Below are positions 52,145 through 61,377 of a stretch of 64,000 nt of DNA, piece by piece. The position numbers were made by a program, and so were the translations under genes. Every line of letters starts with the position of its first letter. Positions within the stretch are counted from its first letter, which is position 1. The DNA is taken from positions 1 to 64,000 of the forward strand of contig NZ_VWVV01000020.1 of assembly GCF_009830945.1 (NCBI RefSeq), written 5' to 3'. The notes under the pieces were generated by a model that saw nothing but the letters and a program-made list of their open reading frames with translations, was not told where the DNA came from and searched no databases. The DNA comes from Nocardiopsis sp. FR4. Its GTDB lineage: Bacteria; Actinomycetota; Actinomycetes; Streptosporangiales; Streptosporangiaceae.

Positions 52145-53419
52145 GAAGTAAGAACCCACGCCGGGGTGGTGCTGACCGTGGTTACGGGTTGGCGCCGCCC
52201 CGGCCTCACGTGGCGGAGGCCAGAAGAACCTTGTGTCAGGGCGAGGGCCGTTGAGGGGCCTGTGACTCCGCCTGTGCCTCCGCCTGTAGGTGGGCCGCTT
52301 TGATCGGCCCACCTCGCGGGCGTTATCAGTGCAGGTCAGAGGCCCTTTGGGTGGGCCGTTGGAAAGCCAGACTTATATCCAGTGGATAGTCCTCTTCACG
52401 TAGGCGGGCGGGTCCGCCCCGGCAAGCGGGGGCGGACCCGCCCGCCTGCGTCTACCGTGGCCCTCGCCCACCTGTGCCTGTCCCATCCCTCCGCTGTTCC
52501 TCCTTCTTGACGGCTTGGTCTGCCCCTCTCTTCCTCTCACCAGACCAGGAGCGTGCAAGTTCTGTCACCTGCCACGTGCAAGCTTCCTCTGGCCAAGAAG
52601 CCATGGAAGAAAGACTTTTCTCCTCTCAGGTGGAATTCGCGATCCCTTCCCATAAAGAGTGGGTCTGGTGCGGTCGAGGTGGTCGGAGCGCTCTCGCCTA
52701 TCGAGTGGCAAAGCGCGATTTCCTGTGCCTGTGAGAAGCGCATGCGCGCTTTCCCTGCGGCTTCCTTGGAAGTGGGAAGGTGGGGTGTGAACCTCCACTG
52801 AACCCGAAGTGAACCCCGGGCCAGCCCATGGGCCACCGACTGGGCCAGCGGGTGGGCCACTCTTAGCTGGCCCACCCCTAACCATGCTGCTACGCAGGTC
52901 AACGCCCCTGTGGGTGGGCCAACGGGCGTCCAGACTTATACCCCAGTGGGTAGTTCTCCTCACGTAGGCGGGCGGGGCGCCCTCGCTCACGGGCGAGCGC
53001 GCCCGCCCCGCCCGCTTCCACGAGCGCTCTGCTCGTGTGGCGTCCCTTCTTTCTTCGCCTTTTTCTCAGTGAAAGTCTTTTGGTTTCATTGTGAGAGAAG
53101 AATTTAATCCCCTGCTCCTGCGCAGAGCCCAAGATCGTCCAGCTCCGGGCGCTGCGTCACAGCGTTCCCTGTTGACTCCTGCCACGTGTTTTTTGTTGTC
53201 ACGCGTCGTGTTTCGCACAACCTCTCCTGTCAGCGGTACGCGGTGGCGGAGGCCGAGCCCTGTGAGGCCCTGAGGTCGGATGTCGCATCTTCGTTGGGTG
53301 CGTCTTCATAGGGGTTCATCGGGGCGAAGAGGCCCAAGACGACGTCGGGGGAGGGCCGTGGCGTGCTGGTGAGGAGAAGCTCTGCTCGGGAACGGGGCGG
53401 TTCGCGGTGGGTTCCAGGC
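52145..53419. repeat. Noncoding region with two copies of a shared motif and long hairpins
   Basis: No gene is supported. Two related blocks of about 90 bp (about 52352-52450 and 52912-53015) share GTGGGCCNN...CCAGACTTATA(T/C)CC(A/C)AGTGG(A/G)TAGT, then CACGTAGGCGGGCGG and a GC-rich inverted repeat (first copy GGGTCCGCCCC / GGGGCGGACCC). The element 1 sequence at 14246-14330 has the same order once. GTGGGCCA-type words recur several times between 52840 and 52925. Candidates are an origin, transfer site, or promoters of structured RNAs. Confidence 0.45.
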
Positions 53420-53884
53420 CCATGGTGCGGCCCTGAGCCGTGGGCGGGTGGCGTGGGGCTGTCAGCGCCCCGACGTCGGCCCCACCGCGCGGCGGTGCCC
53501 CAGGTGTCCTGGGGCGGGACGGTCGGCGTGGACGGGCCGCGTGGCGGGCTCGGTGGGGCCCGCGTCGCTGGCTCCCGGCTCGGCCCAGAACGGGGCGGCG
53601 GCAGGAACCGGACGAAATCCTGCGTATCGGACGGCTGGACGGGGGCGTGTGCCCATCGGATCACGGTTGTGCCGAATCCGCTTGACCACCTCTACGAGGT
53701 CGAGCGTGGATGCGTGGTGTCCCGCCACACGCGGGACCGTACGCCGTATTCGCGCAGTTCAGAGGTGGTTTTGAGGTGGGCCGAGTGGGTGTGAGTACTC
53801 CGGACACGGCGGTCGAGGTCGGCTCGCTGCCGGTGGTGGGCGGATGTGGTGTGCGTGGTGATCGAGACGAAAGTGAGGTCGTGC
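53420..53884. other. Conserved pre-integrase block with deleted excisionase gene
   Basis: The sequence follows 16380-16790 of element 1 up to GGCTCGCTGCCGGTGGTG (53821-53838). It then jumps to the element 1 sequence that begins near 16965 (GGCGGATGTGG...GAAAGTGAGGTCGTGC against GGCGGGTGCGG...GAAGGTGAGAAGTAG). About 173 bp encoding the winged helix of the excisionase is missing. The few remaining codons cannot form an excisionase. Confidence 0.7.
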
Positions 53885-55363
53885 ATGGCCGCGCGTGAGG
53901 GATCCACGTTCAAACGGTGCGGATGCCGCGACGAGAACACCGGCAGGGCACTGGGAGTGAGATGTCCGCAGCTCAAGCGCCGGAACGGGGGCTGGAACCC
54001 CTCTCATGGGGCGTGGGCGTTCCAGTACGAGCTTCCCCCGACCAGTGAGGGTGGGCGCCGCCAGGCCCGACGGGTCGGTCTGGCTTCCCAGGAACAGGCC
54101 CGTGCGGGGTTGGAGCACGTCAAGGCGCTCATTGCCTTGGCCGAGAGGGAGCCGGTGGTGGAGGTGCAGATTGCTGACTTGGTCCAGGCGGCGTTGAAGC
54201 AGCGCCGCCCACTCCCCGATCTGGAGGAGGTGCGCAAGCGGGTGGCGATGGCGGTGGACGTGCGCACCGAACCACCCACCCTCGCCGCCTGGCTGGGGGA
54301 GTGGTTGGCGGGCAAACCCGATCTGGCCGCGGGAACCCGGGCCTCCTACGCCGGGCACATCCGCACCTACCTCGCCCCACACCTGGGCCGGCTCCAGCTG
54401 GACAAGCTCCAGGCCCGCCACGTCGAAGCCATGTTCGCGGCCATCGAGGAAACCAACAGCCACATCCTGGAGTGCCGCGAATCCGACGACCCCCAGGTGC
54501 GGGCCTCGGTCAGGGGGCGCCGGGTGATTTCGCTGTCCACCAAGCACCGGATCCGCGCCACTCTCCGGAGTGCGTTGTCGGAGGCGGTGCGCCGCCCGGA
54601 CCTGCCGGTGTCGGTGAACATCGCCTCACACGTGCGGTTGCCCTCGTGTCCGAGGAAGCGCCCGCTGGTGTGGACACCGGACCGGGTGCGCCAATGGGCC
54701 AAGGACGGGACCGTGCCAGGAGAGGTCATGGTGTGGACCCCGGAACAGACCCGCGCCTTCCTGGTGCACGCGAGGAAGTACCCGTGGCTGTACCCGATGT
54801 TCCACCTGATCGCGGTTAAGGGCCTACGGCGAGGAGAAGCGGTCGGGTTGCCTTGGGCCAACACGAGGTTGACGGACGGGCAGGTCGACATCCGCGTCCA
54901 GGTCGTGCAACTCGCGTGGGAGACGATCACCTCCACCCCGAAGAGCGCGGCGGGCCAGCGCACCATCACTCTGGATACGGACACCATCAAAGTGCTGCGG
55001 GCCTGGAAGCGGTTCCAGAACGAAGCCCGCCTCAAAGCAGGGGCGGCGTGGGTGGACAGCGGTCTGGCCTTCACCCGTCAGGATGGTTCGGGGTGGCATC
55101 CGGGGCAGGTCAGTGACTGGTTCCTGCGCATCGCCAGGGCCGCTGGACTGCCACCGATTACGTTGCACGGGCTCCGCCACGGAGCGGCCTCACTGGCGCT
55201 CGCGGCAGGAACGGACGTGAAGATCGTGTCCAGCGAGCTGGGGCACGCGACCACGCACTTCACCCAGGACACCTACCAGTCGGTGTTCCCGGACGTGGCC
55301 AAGGCGGCGGCCGAGGCCACCGCTGCGCTGCTGCGTGGCCCGGCTCCGGTGAGGGTCGGGTAG
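53885..55363 (+). CDS. int: Tyrosine-recombinase integrase of element 3
   Basis: 492 residues, the same length as the integrase at 17017 and nearly the same sequence over its whole length. Catalytic segments KGLRRGEAVGLPW, HGLRHGAASLAL and TQDTYQSVF are all present, so it should be active. Differences are scattered and mostly conservative (for example WANTRL for WSNTRL). The excisionase normally fused just upstream is deleted. Its right att copy is the intact tRNA gene, 6 kb away. Confidence 0.92.
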   Translation: MAAREGSTFKRCGCRDENTGRALGVRCPQLKRRNGGWNPSHGAWAFQYELPPTSEGGRRQARRVGLASQEQARAGLEHVKALIALAEREPVVEVQIADLVQAALKQRRPLPDLEEVRKRVAMAVDVRTEPPTLAAWLGEWLAGKPDLAAGTRASYAGHIRTYLAPHLGRLQLDKLQARHVEAMFAAIEETNSHILECRESDDPQVRASVRGRRVISLSTKHRIRATLRSALSEAVRRPDLPVSVNIASHVRLPSCPRKRPLVWTPDRVRQWAKDGTVPGEVMVWTPEQTRAFLVHARKYPWLYPMFHLIAVKGLRRGEAVGLPWANTRLTDGQVDIRVQVVQLAWETITSTPKSAAGQRTITLDTDTIKVLRAWKRFQNEARLKAGAAWVDSGLAFTRQDGSGWHPGQVSDWFLRIARAAGLPPITLHGLRHGAASLALAAGTDVKIVSSELGHATTHFTQDTYQSVFPDVAKAAAEATAALLRGPAPVRVG

Positions 55364-55372
55364 CCGAACCGG

Positions 55373-55390
55373 CGAGCACACCAGGAGCCA
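55373..55390 (+). promoter_or_regulatory. Degenerate CGAGCAC/GGAGCCA pair after int (element 3)
   Basis: CGAGCAC at 55373 and GGAGCCA at 55384, 11 bp apart, as after the element 1 integrase. Confidence 0.35.
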
Positions 55391-55404
55391 CACGGAACCA
55401 CCGA

Positions 55405-55448
55405 CCCCAGGCCAGCGCACGGGTTCACCCCGGCTGGCCTGGGGTTTC
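55405..55448 (+). terminator. Integrase terminator (element 3)
   Basis: CCCCAGGCCAGC (55405-55416) pairs perfectly with GCTGGCCTGGGG (55433-55444), followed by TTTCCTC. Pairing is longer than in element 1 because both arms changed together. Confidence 0.78.
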
Positions 55449-55691
55449 CTCATGCCCGGGTCCGGTAGTCCATCGGATCAAAGGTCTCCTGGCCAGCGCC
55501 ATTCATGTATGGGGTGCATCCGGTGCCCCACATCCGACCAGTGCAGGGCTGTCCACCGCTGGGCCGGACGAAATCGCACGGCCGGTGGTTGGAAACTGTT
55601 ATGTACGGGTTGAAACCAGGGCGCTAGAGTCTGCATCGCAACCAGAGCCGAACCCACTACCCCCACAATCAATGCTTGGAGGGAGACCCAC

Positions 55692-56021
55692 GTGACAGCA
55701 TGGAACATCCACCCGCAACAGGTGTTCGGTGTACTCTCTGGTGTCTCCGAACACATAGGTGACGAGGACGGCACCTACGGGCTCACCGGCCACATGACAT
55801 CACTGGAAACACACCTGAACGAGGCCAACAGCGCGGCCAACAGCGACCCTGTTGGTGTGGCCCTCTCAGAGTTCGCCGAGCACTACTTCACCGAAGTCGG
55901 CGACATGGTGGCAAAGAGCGCCAGTGCGGTGGAGGGTGCCGGTGAGGCCACCATGCACTACGTCAACGGCAACCTCCAAATGGCCGAGGAAGCCCAGGCG
56001 AACGCGGGAGAAATCCCGTAG
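55692..56021 (+). CDS. DUF6507-like small helical protein (WXG100-type partner)
   Basis: 109 residues from a GTG after GGAGGG. MTAWNIHPQQVFGVLSGVSE and then a long helical region rich in Ala, Glu and Ser (VALSEFAEHYFTEVGDMVAK, GEATMHYVNGNLQMAEEAQ) with no cysteines: the size and helical-hairpin character of WXG100/ESX partner proteins. Gly/Trp of the WXG motif is not clear. It lies 240 bp before the toxin gene, so it may be its secretion partner. Confidence 0.6.
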   Translation: MTAWNIHPQQVFGVLSGVSEHIGDEDGTYGLTGHMTSLETHLNEANSAANSDPVGVALSEFAEHYFTEVGDMVAKSASAVEGAGEATMHYVNGNLQMAEEAQANAGEIP

Positions 56022-56260
56022 CCGCCCCTTGCCCCGGGACGCAGCCGTCGCGCACGGAATGACATACACCACACCTCGGTATCGGTATGCCTGGTAACAC
56101 AACCTCCTCCGGACCCGTATGGCATTCCCAAGAACACTTTCCGCTACGCTGCCGTCCCACATAACGGACACGGGACGACTCCTTCCCGAAAGCGGTATAC
56201 GGACCGGCCCTGGCCCAGCGACCACTGAAGGCACCACCAAACACGGACAGTGAATGCTCA
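56022..56260. other. Intergenic region before the toxin gene
   Basis: About 240 bp with no gene. It may carry a separate promoter for the toxin-immunity genes; AGGCACCACC and GGACAG near 56225-56250 are the only weak RBS-like words before the GTG at 56261. Confidence 0.3.
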
Positions 56261-58915
56261 GTGAGTGACGACCTGATCAATCCAGACGAGATCCCCGTTC
56301 CCATCGTGAACACCGTGCTCCTGGAGAGCGCGGCCAGGGGCATCAGGACAGACGGCGAGAACATCGCCGAATCAGGACAGAGCATCAAGACCTCATGGGC
56401 CGGGCTCCAGGAGGTCTACAGCGCACCCGAGGCCTCAACCCTGTATGCGGCGGTCAACCCCGTCGCCACAACAGGCGACGAGGTGGAAACCGACTTCGAT
56501 AAGGCAGCCACCGCCCTGGAGGCCTTCGCTGAGACAGCACGGGAACTGCGTTCCAAGCTGATCCAGGCCCGTCAGGACGCCCGAGACCTCGTCGCGGAGA
56601 TCCGAAGCGACGACGACTGGGACGAGGGTGGCTTCTTCGGCGGCGAGAGCGAGAAGGTCGAGGAGCACAACAACCTGCTCAACCACGTGAACTCGCTTCA
56701 CCAGCAGTACCAGGAGGCCGAACGGGAGTGCGCCAACGCCATCACCGCGCTGTTCGGCGGTACCACCTTCATCGCTGGCAATGCCGAGGGCACGACCCAA
56801 CCCGGTGCCGGTGAGGCCGTCTACGGTTTCGAGGAGGCGCCCGAGGACGTCGAAACCCCCTGGGGCACACCCCAAAGCACCGACCACATGTGGCACGTGG
56901 ACGCGGTCCACGGGGGCTGGGACGTCATCAAGGGCAGTGCGGAGGACATGGGAGGCGCGGTCGGCGCCCACGGCTCCGAGGGCTGGTGGGACGGCGGCTG
57001 GTGGAACAACTTCAGCTCGTACTGGGGCGACTCGCTGACGGGGCTCGGAGCCATGACCGGCTTCTACAACCCGCAGACCGGTGCGATGGTGAACAGCCCC
57101 GGAGAATGGTGGGACACCGCCCGGGGCGCGTGGGGGGACGCGATCCACGGTTTCTTCCCGTGGACCGAACTGGGCGAGCGTCCCGGGTACGTGTTCGGCA
57201 CCGTGCTCACCAACGTCGGCATGATCGCGGCTGGTGCGGCACTGAGCGCCACCGGTGTCGGAGCCGTGGTGGGCGTGCCGATGATCGCCGCCCGGGTATC
57301 GCGCATCCTGGGCGGTGCCGGAACCGGTGACGGCCCGATCAGCGGGGGAATCGACGCAGGCGGCACCGAGGGGCCGAATGGCTCTTCGAACACCGGTAAC
57401 AACATGTCCACCTCCCCTCTCCGGCCGGACGGCACCCATCCGGACGCCCCGACGGCACCGGACCGCATCGAGGCTGACAGCTCCGACGCCCCGGCCGGTA
57501 TAGGCGACATGAACGAGACTCTGCGTGAGCTGGAGTCCTATCAGAACCAGGGGCCTCAAACGGAGCCGAGCCCGACTCCGGAACACAGGTCCGATCCTGT
57601 ACCCGAATCCTCTGCCTCACCAGAGCCCGCCACACCAGGCAGCGACACTCCTCAGAGGTCGAGTTCGTCGGACGGACCTGCGGGGGAGGGCACCACCACC
57701 CCGCAGGAAGCAGATTCACCGAACGCTGACACGCCTGGTCAGCGTGCGGACGAGGGCGCACGGCCCGATCCGACCACGGAGGAGATCGACGCCGCCTTCG
57801 CTGAGATCGCGCGGCGCAACGAGGACGTCGCCGACTCCATGGACCGCGCCGACAACGGCCAGATGGCCGGGCTCGACGGTGAGGAGCGGTGGACCATCAG
57901 CGCTCTAGAGAATTCGGACTCCCACGGGCGTGATCACGGTCAAGACCCGGATGTCGACTCCCCGGTTCTGGTCACTCCGGACGGTATGGAGGCGCGTGCC
58001 GACCACAACGTCGAGAACAACGTCAACGACGGCGGCGCTCGAAGTGATGACTCCAGCGATCCGGTCACCATTCATGAGGATCAGACGCCGAATCAGGCAG
58101 AACAGTCCAGCGGAGGACCGTCGACTGGCGGAACGTCCGGCGGAGGACCGCCTGAGCCGCCTCGGCCGCCGGGTCCCGCCGGACCTGACGGCCCTAATCC
58201 GCCAGAGCCCAGCACACCCACAGCCGAGAAGCCCACTGGTCCGATGTTGGACAGCCAGGTGGATGGTGTTAGGGACATTCTCGACTCGGCGGGGCTCAAT
58301 GGGCAGAAGGTCGACGACATCATTACGACCCTCAAGAACGACGGCACCACCCTGGGGCAGCAGGTCGCGGACATTCTTCTGGAAGGTCGGGTGAGCCAGG
58401 TTCGAAGATTTGACGAGTTCGTCTCCGATTTCGCGAATCAGAACATGGTGCCCGCAGCAGGTACGGAACTCCGTTTCATGGACAATCTCCTGCAGAATGG
58501 GTACGCACCTGAGCGGCTCGAGTTCGCGGAGAAGAAAGACCAGCAAGCTACCGCGGATAGCTCTCAGAACTTCGATATCGACGCTCTGATCAGGTCAGAC
58601 GGATTGTCTGGCCAGTACGCCTACCAGATCAAACGGCTCGACGTCACAGACGGGACCATCCGTGAAAGTGCCATCGTCAACAACACCCAGAAGATCGGGA
58701 AGCAACTGCGCACGCTGCCCCCGGACATGGAAGGTACGAGGACGGTCGGGATCTTGGAGGTGAACGCTCCCATGATCGAACTCTCCGAAAAGGCGATGAA
58801 TCGGATCCTTTCCAACGCGCGTCGCTTCGACACGTCCTTCAGGGTGTACTTTTCTGATGGTGTGATGACCTTCCCAGATGATGCGCAGATCTACCCGCCA
58901 GTCAATGACGATTAG
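56261..58915 (+). CDS. WXG-type polymorphic toxin with C-terminal nuclease-like domain
   Basis: 884 residues. The first 170 are a helical WXG-like secretion domain (IKTSWAGLQEVYSAPEASTL). A Trp/Gly-rich part follows (GWWDGGWWNNFSSYWGDSLT) with a hydrophobic segment (NVGMIAAGAALSATGVGAVV, about 323-343), then about 300 residues of Pro/Ser/Asp/Glu linker. The last 220 form a separate domain. There, FDIDALI (about 772-778) and YAYQIKRL (about 787-794) suggest a PD-(D/E)xK-type D...QxK active site, as in CdiA-CT nucleases. The next gene starts 7 bases after the stop, the usual place for immunity. Toxin class is inference. Confidence 0.72.
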   Translation: MSDDLINPDEIPVPIVNTVLLESAARGIRTDGENIAESGQSIKTSWAGLQEVYSAPEASTLYAAVNPVATTGDEVETDFDKAATALEAFAETARELRSKLIQARQDARDLVAEIRSDDDWDEGGFFGGESEKVEEHNNLLNHVNSLHQQYQEAERECANAITALFGGTTFIAGNAEGTTQPGAGEAVYGFEEAPEDVETPWGTPQSTDHMWHVDAVHGGWDVIKGSAEDMGGAVGAHGSEGWWDGGWWNNFSSYWGDSLTGLGAMTGFYNPQTGAMVNSPGEWWDTARGAWGDAIHGFFPWTELGERPGYVFGTVLTNVGMIAAGAALSATGVGAVVGVPMIAARVSRILGGAGTGDGPISGGIDAGGTEGPNGSSNTGNNMSTSPLRPDGTHPDAPTAPDRIEADSSDAPAGIGDMNETLRELESYQNQGPQTEPSPTPEHRSDPVPESSASPEPATPGSDTPQRSSSSDGPAGEGTTTPQEADSPNADTPGQRADEGARPDPTTEEIDAAFAEIARRNEDVADSMDRADNGQMAGLDGEERWTISALENSDSHGRDHGQDPDVDSPVLVTPDGMEARADHNVENNVNDGGARSDDSSDPVTIHEDQTPNQAEQSSGGPSTGGTSGGGPPEPPRPPGPAGPDGPNPPEPSTPTAEKPTGPMLDSQVDGVRDILDSAGLNGQKVDDIITTLKNDGTTLGQQVADILLEGRVSQVRRFDEFVSDFANQNMVPAAGTELRFMDNLLQNGYAPERLEFAEKKDQQATADSSQNFDIDALIRSDGLSGQYAYQIKRLDVTDGTIRESAIVNNTQKIGKQLRTLPPDMEGTRTVGILEVNAPMIELSEKAMNRILSNARRFDTSFRVYFSDGVMTFPDDAQIYPPVNDD

Positions 58916-58922
58916 AGGAATC

Positions 58923-59570
58923 ATGTCCCTGTTGATGAGGTCACCGAAGGCCACCGCCACGTGGACGTGGGTGGTCGAGCACGACGAGGGCTCGGATGGG
59001 CTTGAGGTGGGCTGCACCACAGCGGTATCAGTAGCGGAAATTCTCCAGAACCGGGACCTGCTGTACCTCGACAGTGTCGACGTGGACTGGTTCCAGTACG
59101 GTGTCGGGCACACCGGTTACCGGTCCAGGATCCTTTACTGCCGCGACCTCACGGCCGCTGCCTTGGCGGGTCGGGTTCGCGACTCACGGCCGACGGGTCG
59201 ACCGGAAGCCTACCCGGAGACGCTGGTTCTCCTCGGCCCCGGAAACTGGATCGCGCCCGACGGACGTAAGAGAGGTGAACCCGAACTGGTCAGTGTCTCC
59301 GTCGATGTCGCGACCGAGGACACGATGGTCGAGCTGAGTGTCTACCACGACATCTGGGCGGAGAACGATTTCTTCGGTCGTCCCCATCCTGAGGTCCATA
59401 ACGGCAATGCCCCACGTCTGGCGCAGGGGCTGAGAGACCTCGAAACGGCTTTGGGGGTCGAGACCGAGACCGGTGAGCCCACCTACTTCGGCACGGCCTT
59501 CGCTTACGGTGTGGCGGCGCCTCGTGGTGGCTCGGCCGACAGGGGCCTCGATGTAACAGACCGTCTCTAG
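58923..59570 (+). CDS. Putative immunity protein for the polymorphic toxin
   Basis: 215 residues; the ATG at 58923 has AGAGGA four bases upstream, the RBS overlapping the toxin's stop codon, so the genes are tightly coupled. The protein is acidic and beta-rich (ATWTWVVEHDEGSDGLEVGC, LYLDSVDVDWFQYGVGHTGY, TMVELSVYHDIWAENDFF) with no signal or membrane helix, fitting a cytoplasmic immunity protein. I do not recognise a specific Imm family. The assignment rests on position. Confidence 0.6.
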   Translation: MSLLMRSPKATATWTWVVEHDEGSDGLEVGCTTAVSVAEILQNRDLLYLDSVDVDWFQYGVGHTGYRSRILYCRDLTAAALAGRVRDSRPTGRPEAYPETLVLLGPGNWIAPDGRKRGEPELVSVSVDVATEDTMVELSVYHDIWAENDFFGRPHPEVHNGNAPRLAQGLRDLETALGVETETGEPTYFGTAFAYGVAAPRGGSADRGLDVTDRL

Positions 59571-59583
59571 CCCGAGGACTCAG

Positions 59584-61032
59584 ATGACACATGACGTGGT
59601 CGCCCTGCTCGAGAGGCCACCCACTCTGCGCGGTATGACCCAGGCTCTGGTCCAGGCGGGACCGAAGCTGCGCGTGCGCTCTGTCGCTGACGGGGCGCTC
59701 ATCCAGCTTCGCGACGAGTCGGGACGGATGGTCGCGGCCGTCCAAGCCGCTCAACAGCTTGCGTTGTCAGCTGAGGCCGACCGTCTGCTCACCGAGGGAA
59801 TCACCGACGACCTACCGGCCCAGCCCTGGTGGGTGGAGGCACGCGGCGCCGAGACGGGTCCAACGGACGCGGACACCGCCGGGATGGTCCGTCGCTTCGC
59901 AGACGCCCTCGTGTCCCAGTTCGGAGGACTCGTCTGGGAGCCCGAGTCCCGCCTGGTCCGTGACGACCCCTTGTTGGTCGGTGCCACCGACCACCCCGCC
60001 ATCACCCTTGCCACGGACAAGGTCGCAGTGGCCGTCCAGGACCGACCGGTGGTTCCACTCACCACATGGCTGGTGGACGCCATCGCCGAACACGGCAGGG
60101 CCGGGAGGGGCTTCCAACTGGTGACCCCGTCGTGTTCACGGATCACTCATGCCTTGTGTTCGGTCCTGGGAAATCCCATGGCCCGCTGGGTGGCCCAGGC
60201 ACCGGATGGCCGGTACTACGACGGGTTCTCCGGGGTTCCGCTGGCCTGGCACAAGGCTGCCGGTTTCGTCCGCGATACAACCGCGGCCTCCGAAGACGTT
60301 CCGCATCCGGCCTTCCAGGACACGCACCAGAAGTGGGGAACCCAGCTCCTGGTCGACCTGAAGGTTCTGCACCCTGCTGACGCCGGGCTCCAGCTGGGGC
60401 GCTCGGTGGAGTTCCTCTCCCAGACCCTGGGAGGCTCTGCGCCGGCTCTGTGGGGAACCGGGGAGCCCGCGACGCTGGCCTGGGACACCCGGGACCTGAC
60501 CGCGTTGGCCCGCAAACGCGCACCAGCGAGCTCGTGGTTGCTCTTCACCGGCCCGCCGGACGGTCTCCGCTCCGGTCGGGTTCGGCCGTTCACCGGAACC
60601 CTGCTGGTCACCCGCGTTCCCGAAGGGGTGAAGGAGAGCATCACACTCGCGGTTGGACACTCCCCGACTGAGGAGCCGGACCTGTCGATCCTGTCCACGC
60701 TGGTCAAGGAGTTCACCTCACAGGGCGTCCTTCAGACGATCAGTGTGCACCGGCGTACCGGACGAGCGGACCTCGGGCACGACGCCCGCTGGTCGGGCCC
60801 GGCCCTTCCAGTCGGGCTGGGCATCGGAGTGGAGGGTGTGTCCTCAATCGGCTCCGAACGGACCCTGTCCGCTCCGGTGCCCCCGATCACGTTCGGCCCG
60901 CCCCTGACCCACTCGGTCTGGTACCGGATCGGTGACGGCACCGAAGCCGCCTCCCAGGAGCGTTTCCATGCTCTCATGGCTCATCTGCATCCCGGAGGTT
61001 CCTCCACCGCCGGGCAGCGACACAGCAGTTGA
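59584..61032 (+). CDS. DUF6177-family protein of the secreted-toxin locus
   Basis: 482 residues, ATG 14 bases after the immunity stop. MTHDVVALLERPPTLRGMTQ, LRVRSVADGALIQLRDESGR, LVTPSCSRITHALCSVLGNP, VARWVAQAPDGRYYDGFSGVPL-like segments and SWLLFTGPPDGLRSGRVRPF match my memory of DUF6177 proteins, which accompany WXG/ESX-type genes in actinomycetes. The function is unknown; an adaptor or chaperone for secretion of the toxin is a reasonable guess. It ends 345 bp from the tRNA gene. Confidence 0.65.
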   Translation: MTHDVVALLERPPTLRGMTQALVQAGPKLRVRSVADGALIQLRDESGRMVAAVQAAQQLALSAEADRLLTEGITDDLPAQPWWVEARGAETGPTDADTAGMVRRFADALVSQFGGLVWEPESRLVRDDPLLVGATDHPAITLATDKVAVAVQDRPVVPLTTWLVDAIAEHGRAGRGFQLVTPSCSRITHALCSVLGNPMARWVAQAPDGRYYDGFSGVPLAWHKAAGFVRDTTAASEDVPHPAFQDTHQKWGTQLLVDLKVLHPADAGLQLGRSVEFLSQTLGGSAPALWGTGEPATLAWDTRDLTALARKRAPASSWLLFTGPPDGLRSGRVRPFTGTLLVTRVPEGVKESITLAVGHSPTEEPDLSILSTLVKEFTSQGVLQTISVHRRTGRADLGHDARWSGPALPVGLGIGVEGVSSIGSERTLSAPVPPITFGPPLTHSVWYRIGDGTEAASQERFHALMAHLHPGGSSTAGQRHSS

Positions 61033-61219
61033 CCACCATCGCAGGCTGTGTGCGGGCGCACCGATACCTGGATCTGGGCGAGGCACCGCCCGTGATCCAG
61101 CCCGTGTCGGGGCCTCTGGACGGCCGACAGACTGGCTTGGCGGGCAGCTCGGGGGCGGGTACGGCGGTACAGGGCCGTATCCGCCCGCCGGATGGGCGCT
61201 GGCGGGTGGACACGGGCCC

Positions 61220-61377
61220 AGGCCCCCGGGGGCAAGGAACGGCAAAATGCTCCGCGAGGTGCGCCCCCACCTGTACTGACCTTGTACTGGGGAGCACACC
61301 AGGAGCACACAAGCCTCGAAAACACGGCGAGGACTTCGCTTGAGTTCCTCGCTCATACCGTTTGACCTGGGGTTTTG
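61220..61377. other. Right end of element 3
   Basis: Noncoding. It contains AATGCTCCGCGAGGTG, CCACCTGTACTGACC, a GGAGCAC pair and CTGGGGTTTTG directly before the tRNA, matching bases 540-694. Confidence 0.55.
61291..61308 (+). promoter_or_regulatory. Paired GGAGCAC repeat at the right end of element 3
   Basis: Two perfect heptamers at 61291-61297 and 61302-61308, 11 bp apart, 70 bp from the tRNA 3' end. Confidence 0.5.

Noticed and set aside
52352..53015. CRISPR array suggested by repeated blocks
   Set aside because: Only two degenerate long blocks with 560 bp spacing, no short regular repeats or cas genes.
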